This document shows positions 25,128-37,700 of a DNA stretch of 64,000 nt, in pieces. The notes under the pieces are model-generated. The model was given only the letters and a program-made list of their open reading frames with translations, was not told where the DNA came from and made no database searches. The first letter of the stretch is position 1. The number at the start of each line of letters is the position of its first letter. Source of the DNA: Erodium maritimum (taxonomy: Eukaryota; Streptophyta; Magnoliopsida; Geraniales; Geraniaceae); contig OY997589.1 of the NCBI GenBank assembly GCA_963921825.1, positions 5,580,001 to 5,644,000 on the forward strand, read 5' to 3'. Position numbers and translations under genes: made by a program.

Positions 25128-25780
25128 GACGGAACGGCCGACAAGGAGAAGGATCCCCGAGAACAAGTTTGTCCATTGGGCCGATCTACCTAACCAACTA
25201 GATGACTTACCAAACAAGTCCCATACATCCTCCCTCAATCATCGATGAAGTAATTCACCAAGAACCAACAAGTTCATACAATAAAAATCGACAATTCCTT
25301 ATCGATTTGTTCACCGATCTCGGACGAATACAGACCGATGCCATCAAAAGTAAGTTGTAATCACGATATGAATTCTGTAAGAGGCCGGGCACTGCAACAT
25401 TGGCAGAAGGGCCTAAAGCTACGAAGAGACTAAACAAAATAAAACACTGACTAAGACTGAGTCACCCAATTAGAATTAGTCCATCTTCTCAAACCCAATA
25501 CCAATACCCATAACGCATTTGTTTCGCTCTACAAATTGGGCTTCACGTGCCTCTCTTTTTTACTAAAAACAAACCAATCAATCCAACTGTCCCTAACACA
25601 TAACTCACCCACCTTCCACTAATCCCCTTCTTCTCCGCCATTGATGAACCTCAATCTCAACCTCAACCTCAATCCGCCCAGTCATGACACCAACACGAAA
25701 CCCAACCCACAACCACAATTAAACCCATTTCCAGATTCACTCCATTCCCACATCTGATTCAGAAACCACAAGTTCTCACA
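25128..25780. other. Intergenic, upstream of the Pro-rich gene
   Basis: No recognised gene. The last 250 bases before 25,781 are pyrimidine-rich and probably include the promoter and 5' untranslated region of the next gene. Confidence 0.4.
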
Positions 25781-26260
25781 ATGTGCTATGTGGGTAAGGC
25801 CACGAAGATCTTCATCTTCATTGTCACTGTGCTCGTCGTTCTCGGCCTCGTCTTGGGTTTCGGCCTCATCCGCCACTCCGTCCAGAAGACCCACAATTGC
25901 TCCGGCCAATCTTGCAACCCTCCGCCCTTCACATTCCCCGATCCCAATCCGTACCCCACCCCAAATCCACCGTCCTCCGCCGCCTCTACCGCCACTCCGA
26001 CCCCACCGGCCTCCGATCCTTCTCCTCCCGCCGACCCGAGCCCCACTCCGCCCGCCCAACCTACTCCGCAGACCCCGAATCCGAACCCGCCTCCACCAGC
26101 TGACTCCGACCCTACTCCGCCGCCTCCGGCGGAGACATTATCCCCTCCGCTGCCGGACCTGACTCCCCCACCGCCGCCGGTAGCTGCGACTGGTCAGGCG
26201 GCGGCGCCGTTCAGCCCGCCTTCCACGGCGCTGGTCACTCCAGGTCCTGTGAATGCCTAG
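25781..26260 (+). CDS. Pro-rich single-pass membrane protein
   Basis: An intronless 159-residue protein of unknown function. Residues 1-8 (MCYVGKAT) are short and cytosolic-like. Residues about 9-31 ([20 protein letters not shown]) form a membrane anchor or uncleaved signal. C41 and C46 (NCSGQSC) could form a disulfide. Residues about 47-159 are almost wholly Pro, Thr, Ala, Ser and Asp, with repeated TPP, DPxP and PPPP. The composition resembles arabinogalactan/extensin-like wall proteins, which suggests the tail faces the wall and may be hydroxylated and glycosylated; that is inference. No SPPPP extensin repeat or GPI signal is seen. The very high C content of the coding strand also opens frames in the other registers; the chosen frame is the only one with a hydrophobic start. 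Confidence 0.75.
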   Translation: MCYVGKATKIFIFIVTVLVVLGLVLGFGLIRHSVQKTHNCSGQSCNPPPFTFPDPNPYPTPNPPSSAASTATPTPPASDPSPPADPSPTPPAQPTPQTPNPNPPPPADSDPTPPPPAETLSPPLPDLTPPPPPVAATGQAAAPFSPPSTALVTPGPVNA

Positions 26261-26649
26261 CTTCTTTGTTTTTGTTTTTTTTGTGGTCGATTTATTTTTT
26301 TTCAATGGCATTGTTATTTTTTTTTCTTTAGTTTGGAACGATTAATTAATTAATTTTTGTGTACCGTAACATAGAGGTTGGTGATTATGAGTTTAATTAG
26401 CAATATTTTTGGTACCGTAAAAATGAGGTTGACGATCATGACTAATGAGTTTATCACGTGGTGTCCTACTTCTAATATCGGATACTCTTCCTTTCACTTC
26501 ACGTTTATTACTTGGAAATTACAAGAGTGCCCCTGATATCATCTCCGATCACATCATTAGAGCTACCCGTCGCCACTCACGGGTCGTAATTGTAATTTCA
26601 CATGCCTATTTAGATCATGTGAGCCAATACATCCAAATAAGATAGCTAG

Positions 26650-27030
26650 AGCACGTGCAACAAGCGAATCATATCACCGATCTGTGATTTACAACTCGTG
26701 ATTTAATGAGTCGCGAGTCGTATGTTGTGAGATAGTCTTGTGTGTGACTCGTGATTTGCGACCTATTAAATCGCGAGTCGCAATCCATGACTCATAATTA
26801 TGAGTCGCGAGTCACGACCAACCAATCAAAACACGTCATATGACCACCAAAATTTTTGATTTTGTGCAAACGATATCTAAAATTTGAAAATTTATAATCA
26901 TTAGGTTTGTATTATTCTAAATAGTTTATTTAATGTCTTTGATTATAAATAAAAAAGACATTGATTTACACTTCCAATCGAAAAAACAAACAAAAATTTA
27001 GCATTCACTCCGCGCATGTCTCATACTTGA
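26650..27030. repeat. Repeat cluster with GAGTCGCGAGTC motifs, possible MITE
   Basis: GAGTCGCGAGTC or near copies occur several times between 26,700 and 26,815, in both orientations. The 18-bp perfect palindrome GACTCATAATTATGAGTC lies at 26,789-26,806. The left edge (AGAGCACGTGCAACAAGCG) weakly matches the reverse complement of 27,000-27,022, so the whole may be a small inverted-repeat element. Edges are uncertain. Confidence 0.4.
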
Positions 27031-29639
27031 GTCTCACACTCTAAAACACTCTTTTATATAAGAGGATTAACTCACAATTCTGTACAATCAGCACATGGGT
27101 CTGGTTGAGTCTATCTACTTTGCCTATCTTTTTATGATTATAGTTTGTACGGTTTTCTATTTGATAAAAAGGTTATTATTACATAACTGCAAGGGCATTT
27201 TTGGGAATGTGCAAGATTTTCTTGATCCAAACAAAGTAAAAGTAAAGCAGTCAAAATAAAAATAAAAATGGGTGCCTTGAGGTACAAGTGAATGTTAGGT
27301 AAGGTCAAAAGGTAGTGAGTTGATAACGGTAAAGTTGGACTGCAGAGGAGGTATTAACTTGCTCATTTCGAGAGGGAGCTCGAGTTACAAGACCGTAACT
27401 GTATTGGCTTTATGAGTAAAAAACTGAAATGGGAAAGAAGAAAAAGATGGCTGAGAATAGAAAATAAATAATAATGAGATAGTACTATATATAATTTCCA
27501 AATGAATGTACAGAGAATCACAGCACATGATGTGCGGGTACAGTAGACCACACCAGACCTGATCAGACATCATCGTCTTCTTCTCCGCCTCGGGATTCGA
27601 TCACCAGGGGACATCATTGTTCATTCATGCTCGGTTCAATTATTTCATCCCTTGCATGTCTGCTTCTGTTCCTCTTTTTTATTTCTCTACTTTGAGTTCT
27701 TCTGACAAGACTGAATGTATTGCGGTTGACTTTGTTTTGGGCCTCTTGTTACATTGTTGGAAAAGGCCTGTTTCGGCTTGGGCTGAGGCCTTGACTCATC
27801 ACTCTCCAATCTCCATATGGGATATGGCTAAATTAGTTAGAATGTTAAATTGTAACCAGACCTTCAAGGCTTCAACTACCCATTTCAGTTTTGAACTTTT
27901 AGTTGAGTTGATCAACTATCGATTATGAGAAAATTGAGATCAATCTCAATCTCGATACGAACATGTTTTATTGGTTTCACTGGTACTTTTACTATTCCGT
28001 TATCATTTTTTACTAGACCGGTCATAGAGGATGAACATGGCAAGAAATAGCAGTCATGTCTAAAAACTTCTCATCTTTCTCTTACTAATGACTTCTAATA
28101 GGTAAAACAAATCGATTAAGAAAGAAGAGTAAAACGATAAAACATCGTTGAAGGTGTAGAATTTGCGATGGGAGTCAGAATTCCTCACCCTATAAAACAA
28201 TATAGTGATTGAAAATGTTTAACGATTTATCGTCACTCAATATAAAGATATTCATCCACAAAATGAAGACCATTTTGTTAACAATCCAACAATTTTAAGC
28301 TACAAGAATTGTTGAAAACTTAAACTTTAATTTAATTGATAAACGTTTACAACAACAATTCAAACTTCCCCTCGTTGAAACTCAGTTGGGAAATGGAAAA
28401 CATACAACAAATTCACCTCGAGCCTCCTTTCTCCAACTAGCATAAGACCAGATCTGCAGAAAAAAGAGCATCACGAGACATTGTTCCCTCTTTAGCTCAC
28501 AACGACTAACTGTCGTACTAAAATGCAACGTTTCATTAACACTATTAACCTAACTCCTAAAACGCTACCTTTTTCAACAACTAACGGGTTACAAATTCAA
28601 AAACATAAACGTAACTTGAGCTCCAAGGTTCACTCTGATGACACATTTTTACAAACAACAAAAGAAAAATATAGAAAATCCTAACCTAACGTATTGCACC
28701 CTTGCATAGGCTCTTAAGAAGGTGACTCGATATTTACGTACATCCATCTACATTAACCTTGTATGTTTTAAAGTCGCTCAATGATTTATGGTTGAGTTTA
28801 ACGAGAGAGGAGAATCAGACTAATAAGTAGCATTGGTGATGACATATAAATGTAGATAAGATATTTAATATAACTATACAAGGGGTAAGAAATTTTAATT
28901 AATTATAAAATATACAAGTCAAACAACTTAGGTTTAGTGAGATGCAAATTGTCAAGCTAATGATGGAGTAATTACAATGTTAATTAGGGCTGTTTTTGGT
29001 GCCTCATGATTCATAGCGGATTGGTCGGATTAATTGACATTGAGTAATTGATTATGTAAATCTGAGATATGCACGATTGCTTTAGCAAGTTGATGCCAGT
29101 TTTTGACAGTGATTTGAAGTTGTCACCTTAATTGTCTTTTACTTAATTTCATTTCATATAGTTATTAAAATAGTATTGACAAGGTCTTTGAATCACGTGC
29201 GACTTGTGTCGTTATCAGGTAATGAATAATGGTTAGAGCTAGCTAATACAGCCACAGAGGGGCCGGCTAATCCTTTTTTATAATCTCATGTCCTAATTAA
29301 CATTAAAGACTCAAACCCTACCTTCAGGTGATGGCAGTTATGGTTAGTTTTGGTTCGTAATAATGAAAATGGATCGAGTTCGTGAAAGATTTTTCTTATC
29401 TCAACTTGTCCGGTTGTTAAATCTTTATATAATTTTTAATAATTTACTACTACCCTAATCTAATCAGGTGTCCTATTTTCGGATAACTACAAAATAATAA
29501 TATTATTATAAGGTGTTCATTTGATGCAAATTGTAGGTTTTTTATAATTTCAAAAATATTTTAGAATCATTCTTTTTGTTGTTGTAGTTTTTGACTAATA
29601 AGGTGCAACTTTTTATTAGATATCAGAAAGCATCGAACG
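27031..29639. other. Intergenic, no gene recognised
   Basis: About 2.6 kb of AT-rich sequence. A 103-codon open frame at 27,617-27,928 has no recognisable motif and no supporting context. No repeat with clear ends is visible. Confidence 0.5.
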
Positions 29640-31142
29640 AGTTTCTCTAGTTAGTCAGTAGACAATTTTGTTCGCAGTTCTTTTTACAAATTCGAGAAAT
29701 ATTCTCTTGTTTTGACTAAGCATTTGAAGAATGTTCTTAATGATAATGCCGATCGGAGAAGGTGGCGGGTCCCTTATTTTGATCATATTCAGTAGGACCT
29801 GAGCATCTAACCCGAGAATGATCGGCCCGCCCCTAGAGTATACATTGCTAAGCGTCGTACCATTCGTAGATGCTTCAACCATGATTGGAGACCAGCAGTC
29901 TGGGAGGACCCCCTTTGCCGCAAGGCACACCACTACTCCATTTGCTCGAGCAATAACACCCCAAGCGGATTGACTCTTGTCCTGAAATACAACATCATCC
30001 ACAATAATGACCACTGTACCCAACGGAGGAGAGACCCACCGGGACGACCAACGAAGAGTATGTGGGTGGGGTACCACATGATCAGAGTTGGCTTCTCGTC
30101 ATGCTGTCAGATTCGCGTGGGCCGCCGAGATGACTCCTAGTGTAATGGGCGTAGTACCTCTCTATTTCAAAGTATTTCTTGCCTTCCAGATCTCCCATAG
30201 AACACTAAGAATTTACGCCTACCCGTTTTTAGACATGGTAAGGGCAATAGATTCCCACCAAGCTTCAAAACGCACAGATGGTGCATAGGGCAGGATCCCA
30301 CCCAATTGGGCTCAACAGGTCTTTACAAAACCATGGGATAGGAACAAGTGGTCAACGTTTTCTGGATCACGACCACGTATATCACACAGGGGTAAAATCG
30401 GGACATATCTGCAATTTAAATTAGTAGCCACCTATAGAGTATATGTAAGGCACCACCACATGAAGACCCGTTGGCGTGGCTGGACCAGGATATCCCATAA
30501 AGAAGCCCACATAACAACTGTCGTATGATGTCGGGATTGGTGTCGAGCTTGAGCAAGAACTAAATATATATCCTGCTTTCGTTGAGTACATACTAGTTCT
30601 CCCCGTTACCCAATACCAATCATCCTTTTTCTTGTTCGCCGAAAGGGGAACCTGAAGTATATGCTCTCTATCTTCCACATCGAAGATGCAAGAAATAAAA
30701 TCTACATCCAACCGACGTTCTCTAGGAACCATAAGTCCGGCGGCCGAAGCTCCCTCCAGAGTAATACATGAAGATACAATTTTTCGGGGTTTGACCAATT
30801 AACCATAGCGTACCCCTGATCAGTGTGTCCCGGCCATCCCTAATTGAGATCCGAAGCTCGTTTCTCAAAAATTCTTGCGTGGAGAATATACTTGACCAAG
30901 TGAAAATTATATTAGTCCCAATCTATGCCTCAAGAAACGAGGTAGGTGGGAAATACCTAGCCTTCAGAACGCGGGCCACTAAGGATTGGGAACGATGGAT
31001 AAGACCTCAAGCTTGCTTTTCAAGGAGGGTTGTGTTAACGTCCTGCAAATGGCGAAATGTCATACTCCCATTATCTTTTGCCATTCATAGCTTACCCCAA
31101 CCTTACCAGATGATTGGCCGAGTTGATTTACCTCCCCACTAG
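29640..31142 (-). mobile_element. LINE (non-LTR retrotransposon) 3' part, degenerate
   Basis: Reads on the minus strand from 31,142 down to 29,640. The 5' part has MTFRHLQDVNTTLLEKQAWG and SLVARVLKAKYFPPTSF, the region after the reverse transcriptase in plant LINEs. About 30,420-30,798 reads RRLDVDFISCIFDVEDREHI and WYWVTGRTSMYSTKAGY, the lead into the zinc-binding C-terminal domain. 30,077-29,655 is an RNase H-like domain (GTVVIIVDDVVFQDKSQSAW, VVVCLAAKGVLPDCWSPIMV). Stops and frameshifts separate these blocks, so it is inactive. The reverse transcriptase itself is missing, as expected for 5'-truncated LINE copies. Confidence 0.85.
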
Positions 31143-31289
31143 AAACGAGCCAATGCATTACAATCTAACCATCAATTAACTATATTATATATTTTTATTA
31201 TGTTTAACGGTAACTACAAATATAAAATCTAAATTGAAAAATATGAAAATGAAGATAATTAGTTGAAATTTGTACACCCACTTGGAATC

Positions 31290-31478
31290 GATGGTACATT
31301 TTTCTGGGAGAGTCTACTAAAGTCCAAGTATGATTCCCTTCGAGGGCATAAATTTCTCGTTCCATGGCATCACACTAGTGCGCATGTCTGATTGCATGCT
31401 GAAATGTACGTGGCTCATCCATATAGGAGATGGCCGCTAGAAAAGCAGAGTGAACCGGTGATAGTTTATCATACGAAA
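31290..31478 (-). mobile_element. Ty1/copia fragment, start of reverse transcriptase
   Basis: On the minus strand the translation reads YDKLSPVHSAFLAAISYMDE, then PRTFQHAIRHAH, DAMEREIYALEGNHTWTLVD and SP. This is the conserved stretch just upstream of copia reverse transcriptase (P.tf..A.....W..AM..Ei.ALe.N.TW.lv). The fragment stops about 10 bases from the plus-strand copia RNase H fragment. Confidence 0.75.
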
Positions 31479-31494
31479 TAGTGTGTGAAAGAGG

Positions 31495-31790
31495 ATGTAC
31501 TGATCTCCAGGTCCAACAACGTACGAAGGTTCCACTCTTTTGTGACAATCATGCCGCCATACACATTGCCTCCGATTCAGTCATCCATGAGCGGACGAAG
31601 CACATAGAGATATACTGTCACTTTGTCCGTCAACAGGTCCAATTAAGCTGGAGTGCTTCGCCCTCAACCAGTTTCCATTCGACACCAACTTACAGACATC
31701 CTTAGTTAGAGTTTGGGACGTGACCGTTTTCATAAGTTCCTTGATAAGCTGGGCATTTCCAACATCCGTGTTCCAACTTGAGAGGAGTAT
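31495..31790 (+). mobile_element. Ty1/copia fragment, RNase H end of pol
   Basis: Plus-strand translation gives LQVQQRTKVPLFCDNHAAIH, then SVIHERTKHIEIYCHFVRQQ, the RNase H core of copia (CDN.aA..ia.np..HeRtKHIeid.HfvR). After a frameshift the frame RHQLTDIL and DRFHKLLDKLGISNI-like residues continue to the pol end. AGAGGAGTAT before 31,791 may be the remains of the polypurine tract. The fragment is inactive. Confidence 0.75.
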
Positions 31791-32000
31791 TGATGTTAAT
31801 TGTGTTAGAATCAATCATGATTCCTATCACAAGATTGTATACCAACTAGTGGTTTATTTCCTTACTACTAGAGATTGTAATTATGGTCATTTTAGCAATC
31901 CCTTGTGGACGAGAGTAATTTGTGACATTCATGTACGGGTACCTAAGTTATTGTACGTGATTGGTGCCTTACACCTAACCACAAAAACCCTTACATAGTC
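31791..32000 (+). mobile_element. Probable start of a copia 3' LTR
   Basis: TGATGTTAATTGTGTTAG directly follows the putative polypurine tract of the copia fragment, which is where the LTR should start. I cannot locate a clear CA end or target duplication, so the right edge is a guess. Confidence 0.4.
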
Positions 32001-34710
32001 TCTTACAAGTTAGGGTGCATTTTAGGTGTAAGGCTCTTAAAATGCAGCTCGAGCATCTAGAACAAACCTTTAATTAACGGACAAGTTGGTAGGAAGCATA
32101 TACTAGAACACTTGACAGAGTGAGACAGATAAGATCAAATACAACTCAGGAAGTCAACTGGCTAACTCAACCTACTAATAAATCATTTGAATTCCTTTGT
32201 CTAAGCTACTTTTTTTATTATTCAAACGTACCAAAAATGGTACATGTTTCTTTGCATCAAACAGTTCAATTATGCCTTGTACCACCCGAATCGTCCCGAC
32301 ACAATGAAAATCCGACATTGTTGATGTTGGATCCGTTTTCATGTGCAATGACAAAAATGATTAGTCCTAATTAAACTCGAAAATTTCAGATTAAAGTGAG
32401 ATGGCTCACCATATCACCCGTAAATCATTTGAAAACGAAAAAAAGGGGAGCCTTGTTACACATTGTTATGTTGAATGTTTAAAGTAATTATGTGACTACT
32501 AACCACATAAGTTCTGTCTACCGCTTTCTCTCTCAAAACCTTAAATGCATAAGAATAGACGTGTAGAGGTATGATTTTCACGACAACGAGTACTTCAACT
32601 GCGGTGAAGAGAGATGCGACGCGGCAGAAGATTGTTCTGACGAAAGGATGCGGCCAGAGTCGGCAATGGGCGGTAGGCGTCAGGATGGGGACCTCCTCGT
32701 CATCGGTCCCGGAGCTGTAGTTGGACCAACCACATCGTCAACGAGAACGTCTCCTGGCCGGAAAAAGAGTATGCAAGTAGCGTAGGAGGTAAGTCCGACG
32801 AAGGTTGGGATGGACATATTGGATGCTCAGAAGACCGAGAGGTCTCTAAAAGGGATGTATCTACTAGAGTTGAGGGCTTCAGGTATTCCGGTGATTGGAA
32901 TCCCCCATCGTCAGTACTGATAACCTCAAATCTACGTCGGTTTGGCACGACTATTGGTGGTCGGGGACATGGACCACGGGGGTGGTGATGTCGTTGACAC
33001 CATCGATTTCGCTGTAGGAGGTACTATAGATGGTACCACCGGAATGGAGTCATTTCCAACGACATCGAAAAGACGTCAGGGGCTTGGTGAGGGTGTATCA
33101 CCGACATCACTCCGAGCAGTCGACAGGGAGCACCATCGTCAACAGGGGAGTCGCCGAGGGTCCTAACTCCTTCTCTGGCGACGACATGCATGGAGTCATT
33201 GGGACACCGAATGGGTGGTCTTGTCATTTGGGAAGTTGTGGTTCTGTCGACGAATCTCTGTGGTCGAGGTCTCAATTTTGATATTTCTCTGCTAGGGTTG
33301 AGAGCTCTAATCCTTAGCCGCCCAAGTCGTTGCCCCATGAAGCTGTTATCGCATAAGATCCTCATCATCAAAAGGATGTTCGTGAGTTCCACGTTCCTTG
33401 TAGCCTTGTTTTCTCTCCCGCGCCTCTACACCTCAGCGTCGCTGTATCCAAAGGATGGTGCATATATGGCGACGACCCGCGACTACCTATTACGACGGTT
33501 TTGCCCTTCCTCTGTATCAGCTTCTCACACCAAAAGCGAGTACACGACCGGAGACATAGTTGGAGAAGCTTTTGTTAGCCCAAACAGTCAGACAATATCT
33601 TTTATATGCAACCTCACTAGATCCAATAAGGCACTTGCGAGGAAGCTGGACGTTGGGGAGCAGAAGCGTCTCGTCCCCATCACAGTTGGTTGTAGTCGAT
33701 CGTCCTCCTCCCCTAATTATTGTGATCCCTAATCAAGCCACACACTTTATTAAGCTTTTTCATGGTCATCCTCAAAAGACCAAACAACAATTAAACACTT
33801 GTATTTGTATTAATTTGTCAGGATTGATTCTCTTGTCCTTTAATATTTTTAAGTTCTTGTTTCTCGGTGTTGAGTCCTATATGACAAACCGACTATATCT
33901 CAATTATGGTTACAGGATTTTTATAAAGATTATCTCCGAACAATTCACGCTCTTCCACTTATCCTTTTATATATGTTCTTAACAAAAATCATACTAAAAT
34001 TAGGTTAAAATTAGTATTTTATTACTGATAGAACTATATATACATATAGTACTATTTAAAAATTAGACAAATGAATGAATTGGAACCACAGCAGCTACAT
34101 ATATCATATATGTATGATGTGTGTAAGTAATTACTTGAGCATTTCAAGACAATCTTATCTACATATCTATATGCATCGTGCATAATACATATTTTTTATA
34201 TTGGTTGATGATACATATATGGTCAATAAATATTATATTGGCCCACTACCAATGTTCATAACATTTGTTTAGAAATTGGTTGCGTAAGATAGTTCCGATA
34301 CCAACATGATTAATAAAATAATAATAATAACAATAAAAATAAAATATAAAACGTGATGTGAACCCATGAATGGTGGTGGAATCTTTACCTCATCGTCCTG
34401 TTAAATTTAATTCCTCCCCCACGTCGCCTGACGTACCAAATTCGGGAGCGTTTGGGCACACGTACGCACTTATGTCACCACAAGAATAAACAACCGCGTT
34501 TAAAACAAAACCCGAATATGGTTATCCCCCGATTCCTCGCGAGGACAGCAACACTGTACTGTGCCACTCTCAACGGACGCGTCACTTTCCCACCTTTTCT
34601 CTCCCACGAAAATTCCCCTTTCCATCCAAACAAACACGGAACAGAGAGAGAGAGAGACATACATAAGTATATAGCGACGTGAGATGTTGAGTTGCCCAGA
34701 GCTTTAAGAA
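32001..34710. other. Intergenic with decayed repeat DNA
   Basis: The stretch 32,560-33,750 is richer in G+C and has open frames up to 180 codons (33,190-33,732), but no recognisable domain; it is probably decayed transposon. The last 300 bases hold the promoter and leader of the bHLH gene, including a (GA)n run at 34,641-34,655. Confidence 0.45.
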
Positions 34711-37700
34711 ATGGAGATCGACTTCTCGGACAATCCCAATTGGCTCTGCGATTACGGCGTCTTGGACGCCATCCCCATCGATTTCGCCGCCCCTGTTGCC
34801 GGAGCCTTCAACTGGTCGTCTCAGGCCTTCCCCGTCGCCTCCAATGTCAGGTGGGTGTATACCCTTTTCTGTTTGGTTACCCAGAAAATGGGGGAAAAGG
34901 AAAATGAGCAAAGGAATGATTTTTATCTCTTATCTTTTGTTTGGGTGTAAAATAAATTATGGGTTCGACCCAATTCAGGACAAGGGTTGAAGATTTTAGC
35001 TTTTGAATTTAGTAAAATAGCTGGGTAGGCTTTGTTGAATATGGGTTTGAGGCTGAATTTTCTAGTTGATTCCTGACATTTGTATCTATGTTCAGTTCTG
35101 GGTAGGGATCATTTCCTGTGTTCCATATTGATTAGCTTTCCAGCAAAACTAAATATTTATTCTTAGCTATGGATTTAGAATTACAAGGTATTAGCTTTAT
35201 TAAGGTTGATAAATGATAATCTTAGTGATAAACTGTTCAAGGAGAAATGAAATCATACTTGAAACACACACGTTGTTCGTCTACTGCATGAGATGAATTA
35301 CATCGAATACAGCAATAGTACATGTTTTAATCCAAATTTTGGTAGCCCATGATTAGTACACACATGGGGATATATACCTCACTGGTGCCTGTTTCTCTGG
35401 GGACCTGTAATTGGGATGCTAGGAGAACTCGTGTTATGTCTTTCATGTGGTTCCTGAGAGGTTTTGTTGTATGGTTAAGTTGGTGGAAGCATAGTAATTA
35501 CTGTGGGTCTTTTTGTAAGAGAACGAGTGTTAATGACTTTTGCTACCAGCAAAACCTTTACGCTTCAGAACGCAGACAAGTTGCGGTTATTGTGTCTGTG
35601 TTTCTTTCATTTTAACTTCTCGTTTAACAAAGTTTATTGAAGTTAAGTAGTACAATCAGCACAGAACTAGCCTTACTAACTTGGCAACATGCAATAAGTT
35701 TGATGGTTGCTTGTAACCAAAAACCTAGATAACCTAGTCCATCTTACTGAAGTTACATGCTCTGGAAGTCTAGAGGATGGTCATAAGGTGCTCTAAAAGT
35801 TACTGCAATAAAATCACTATGAATGAAAAGACTTAACCATCTGAAGCCAAGGAGAAGTTAAGTCCCCCAAAACATGTGTGATACTTCTAATTTACTTGTG
35901 TGATTGTTTTTCTAATTGTTAAAAAGTACCTCGAGGTATTTATTTTTTGCAAGTTGTAGCCCTCTTCTCTGATAATTGCAAAAAAGTGCTATAAACTTGC
36001 TTTTTTGTTGCACGTCGTGTAAATTTGCTTTAAAATGACAGTTTTACCCTTTCAAAAATATTAAGTAAAGAATAACATAAAAATCCTAAATTTCATTTCT
36101 CTTAACTTTCTTCCTCTTTTTATGTCCAAAGAGGAAATAAAAGTAAGAGGTGACAATTTTGGATCTTGGATTTTTTACATAATATTTTTTAAATTGTAAA
36201 TTTCAAGGGTAAGATTGTCAGTTCGAAACATATTTACACAAACTGTAACGAAAAGGCAACTTCAAGGCACTTTTTTTGCAGTTACCAAAGAAGAGGGCTA
36301 TAATTTGCAACAAGTGAACACCTCAAGGTACTTTTTTGCAAATATCCTTTGTTTCTTTTCTAAGTTTCCTGAACTCTCTGTTATTAACTTTAACCTGTAT
36401 GATTATGCTAAAAACAATCCAGTGTGGAAGATTGCTCATTTGGAGAATCAGATAGCGTAAAGGATGTTGGTTCTCGGAAACGGTAAATATCTCCTGCACA
36501 TTTAATTTTGAAGTTTAATATTTTGTATCTATTGTTTCTGTCAATCTGCAACCTTCTTGAGTGCCCCCCTCCCACAGCCATTGACATTATGTAGTATCTT
36601 TCCATTTAAAAATGAAAATGAAACATAATATAGGATATTCTGACGTCACTAAAATCTATTAAAGGTGTCTTGTTATTTTTAGTGTAATTGTGTTACTTCC
36701 TTTAGTGTTAATGAGGAAACCAAATCCATAAAATCGTGTACTTGAAAAAAAAAAGTTGCTTGAAGCATGGTAACCGCCTTAGCCAGGTTTGTGAGACTAT
36801 CCCCTTAGTTGATGTGAGGAAACTTGAGGTGTACCTGTCTAGCGATAGAATTAAAACATCTAAAGTGTTTTTGGCGATTTTTTTAAATTTTATTTCTAAC
36901 TTAGGTGAAAAATATTTTATAGGTTGTGGTCTGAATCATTCAATGCATCTGGTTCAAAAGCATGCCGAGAGAAACTGCGCAGAAATAGGCTGAATGAGAG
37001 GTTTGCTATTGTTCTTTATCTTCTACTCACTATTTTGTTGTGATTTTACTCTTGACATCAATTTCAACGTACTTTGAAGGTTCCTTGAACTATGTTCTAT
37101 CTTGGAGCCGGGAAAACCCCCTAGAATGGACAAGGCTGCTATTCTTGGTGATGCTGTTCGTATGGTGAACCAGTTACGAAGGGAAGCCCAGAAGTTAAAA
37201 GAATCAAATGAAGATCTGCAAGACAAGATAAAAGATTTGAAGGTCCTGATCGGTTCAAATCTTTACTTACAAAATAGTTGTATTTGTGTGACGAACTTAT
37301 GAATGTTGTGGCCCACTTGGGTTGGCCTGATGGTGAAGAGAGCTCTCTCACCTCCTTGAGGCCACAGGTTCGAACCCAAGTGGGTACACCTGCTTGGGAG
37401 CAGGTGTGGGTGGAGGTTAGGCTAGGTTTTATTTCCGATAAAAAAAAACTTATATGAGTGTTGCGTTTCATTGGTTAGGCTGAAAAGAACGAGCTTCGTG
37501 ATGAGAAGCAGAAGCTAAAGGCTGATAAAGAGAAGTTGGAGCAGCAAGTCAAAGGATTGAATGCGCAGCCAGGCTTCCTTCCTCATTCTGCTCCAATGTC
37601 TGCTGCATTTTCTGCTCAGGGACAGACAGCTGGCAATAAGCTGATGCCTTTCATCGGTTACCCTGGAGTTGCCATGTGGCAGTTCATGCCACCTGCTGCG

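Noticed and set aside
25682..26162. Alternative frames across the Pro-rich gene (both strands, 68-125 codons)
   Set aside because: C-rich coding strands open other registers; only the 25,781 frame has a hydrophobic anchor followed by a coherent Pro-rich tail.
27617..27928. 103-codon plus-strand open frame
   Set aside because: No recognisable motif, no homology that I can name, and no splice or promoter context.
33190..33732. 180-codon plus-strand open frame
   Set aside because: No domain seen; it lies in a GC-rich block of probable decayed transposon. A protein search would be needed to revive it.
37301..37446. Possible tRNA gene at the B-box GGTTCGAACCC in the bHLH intron
   Set aside because: No cloverleaf; the A tail and target duplication identify a SINE.
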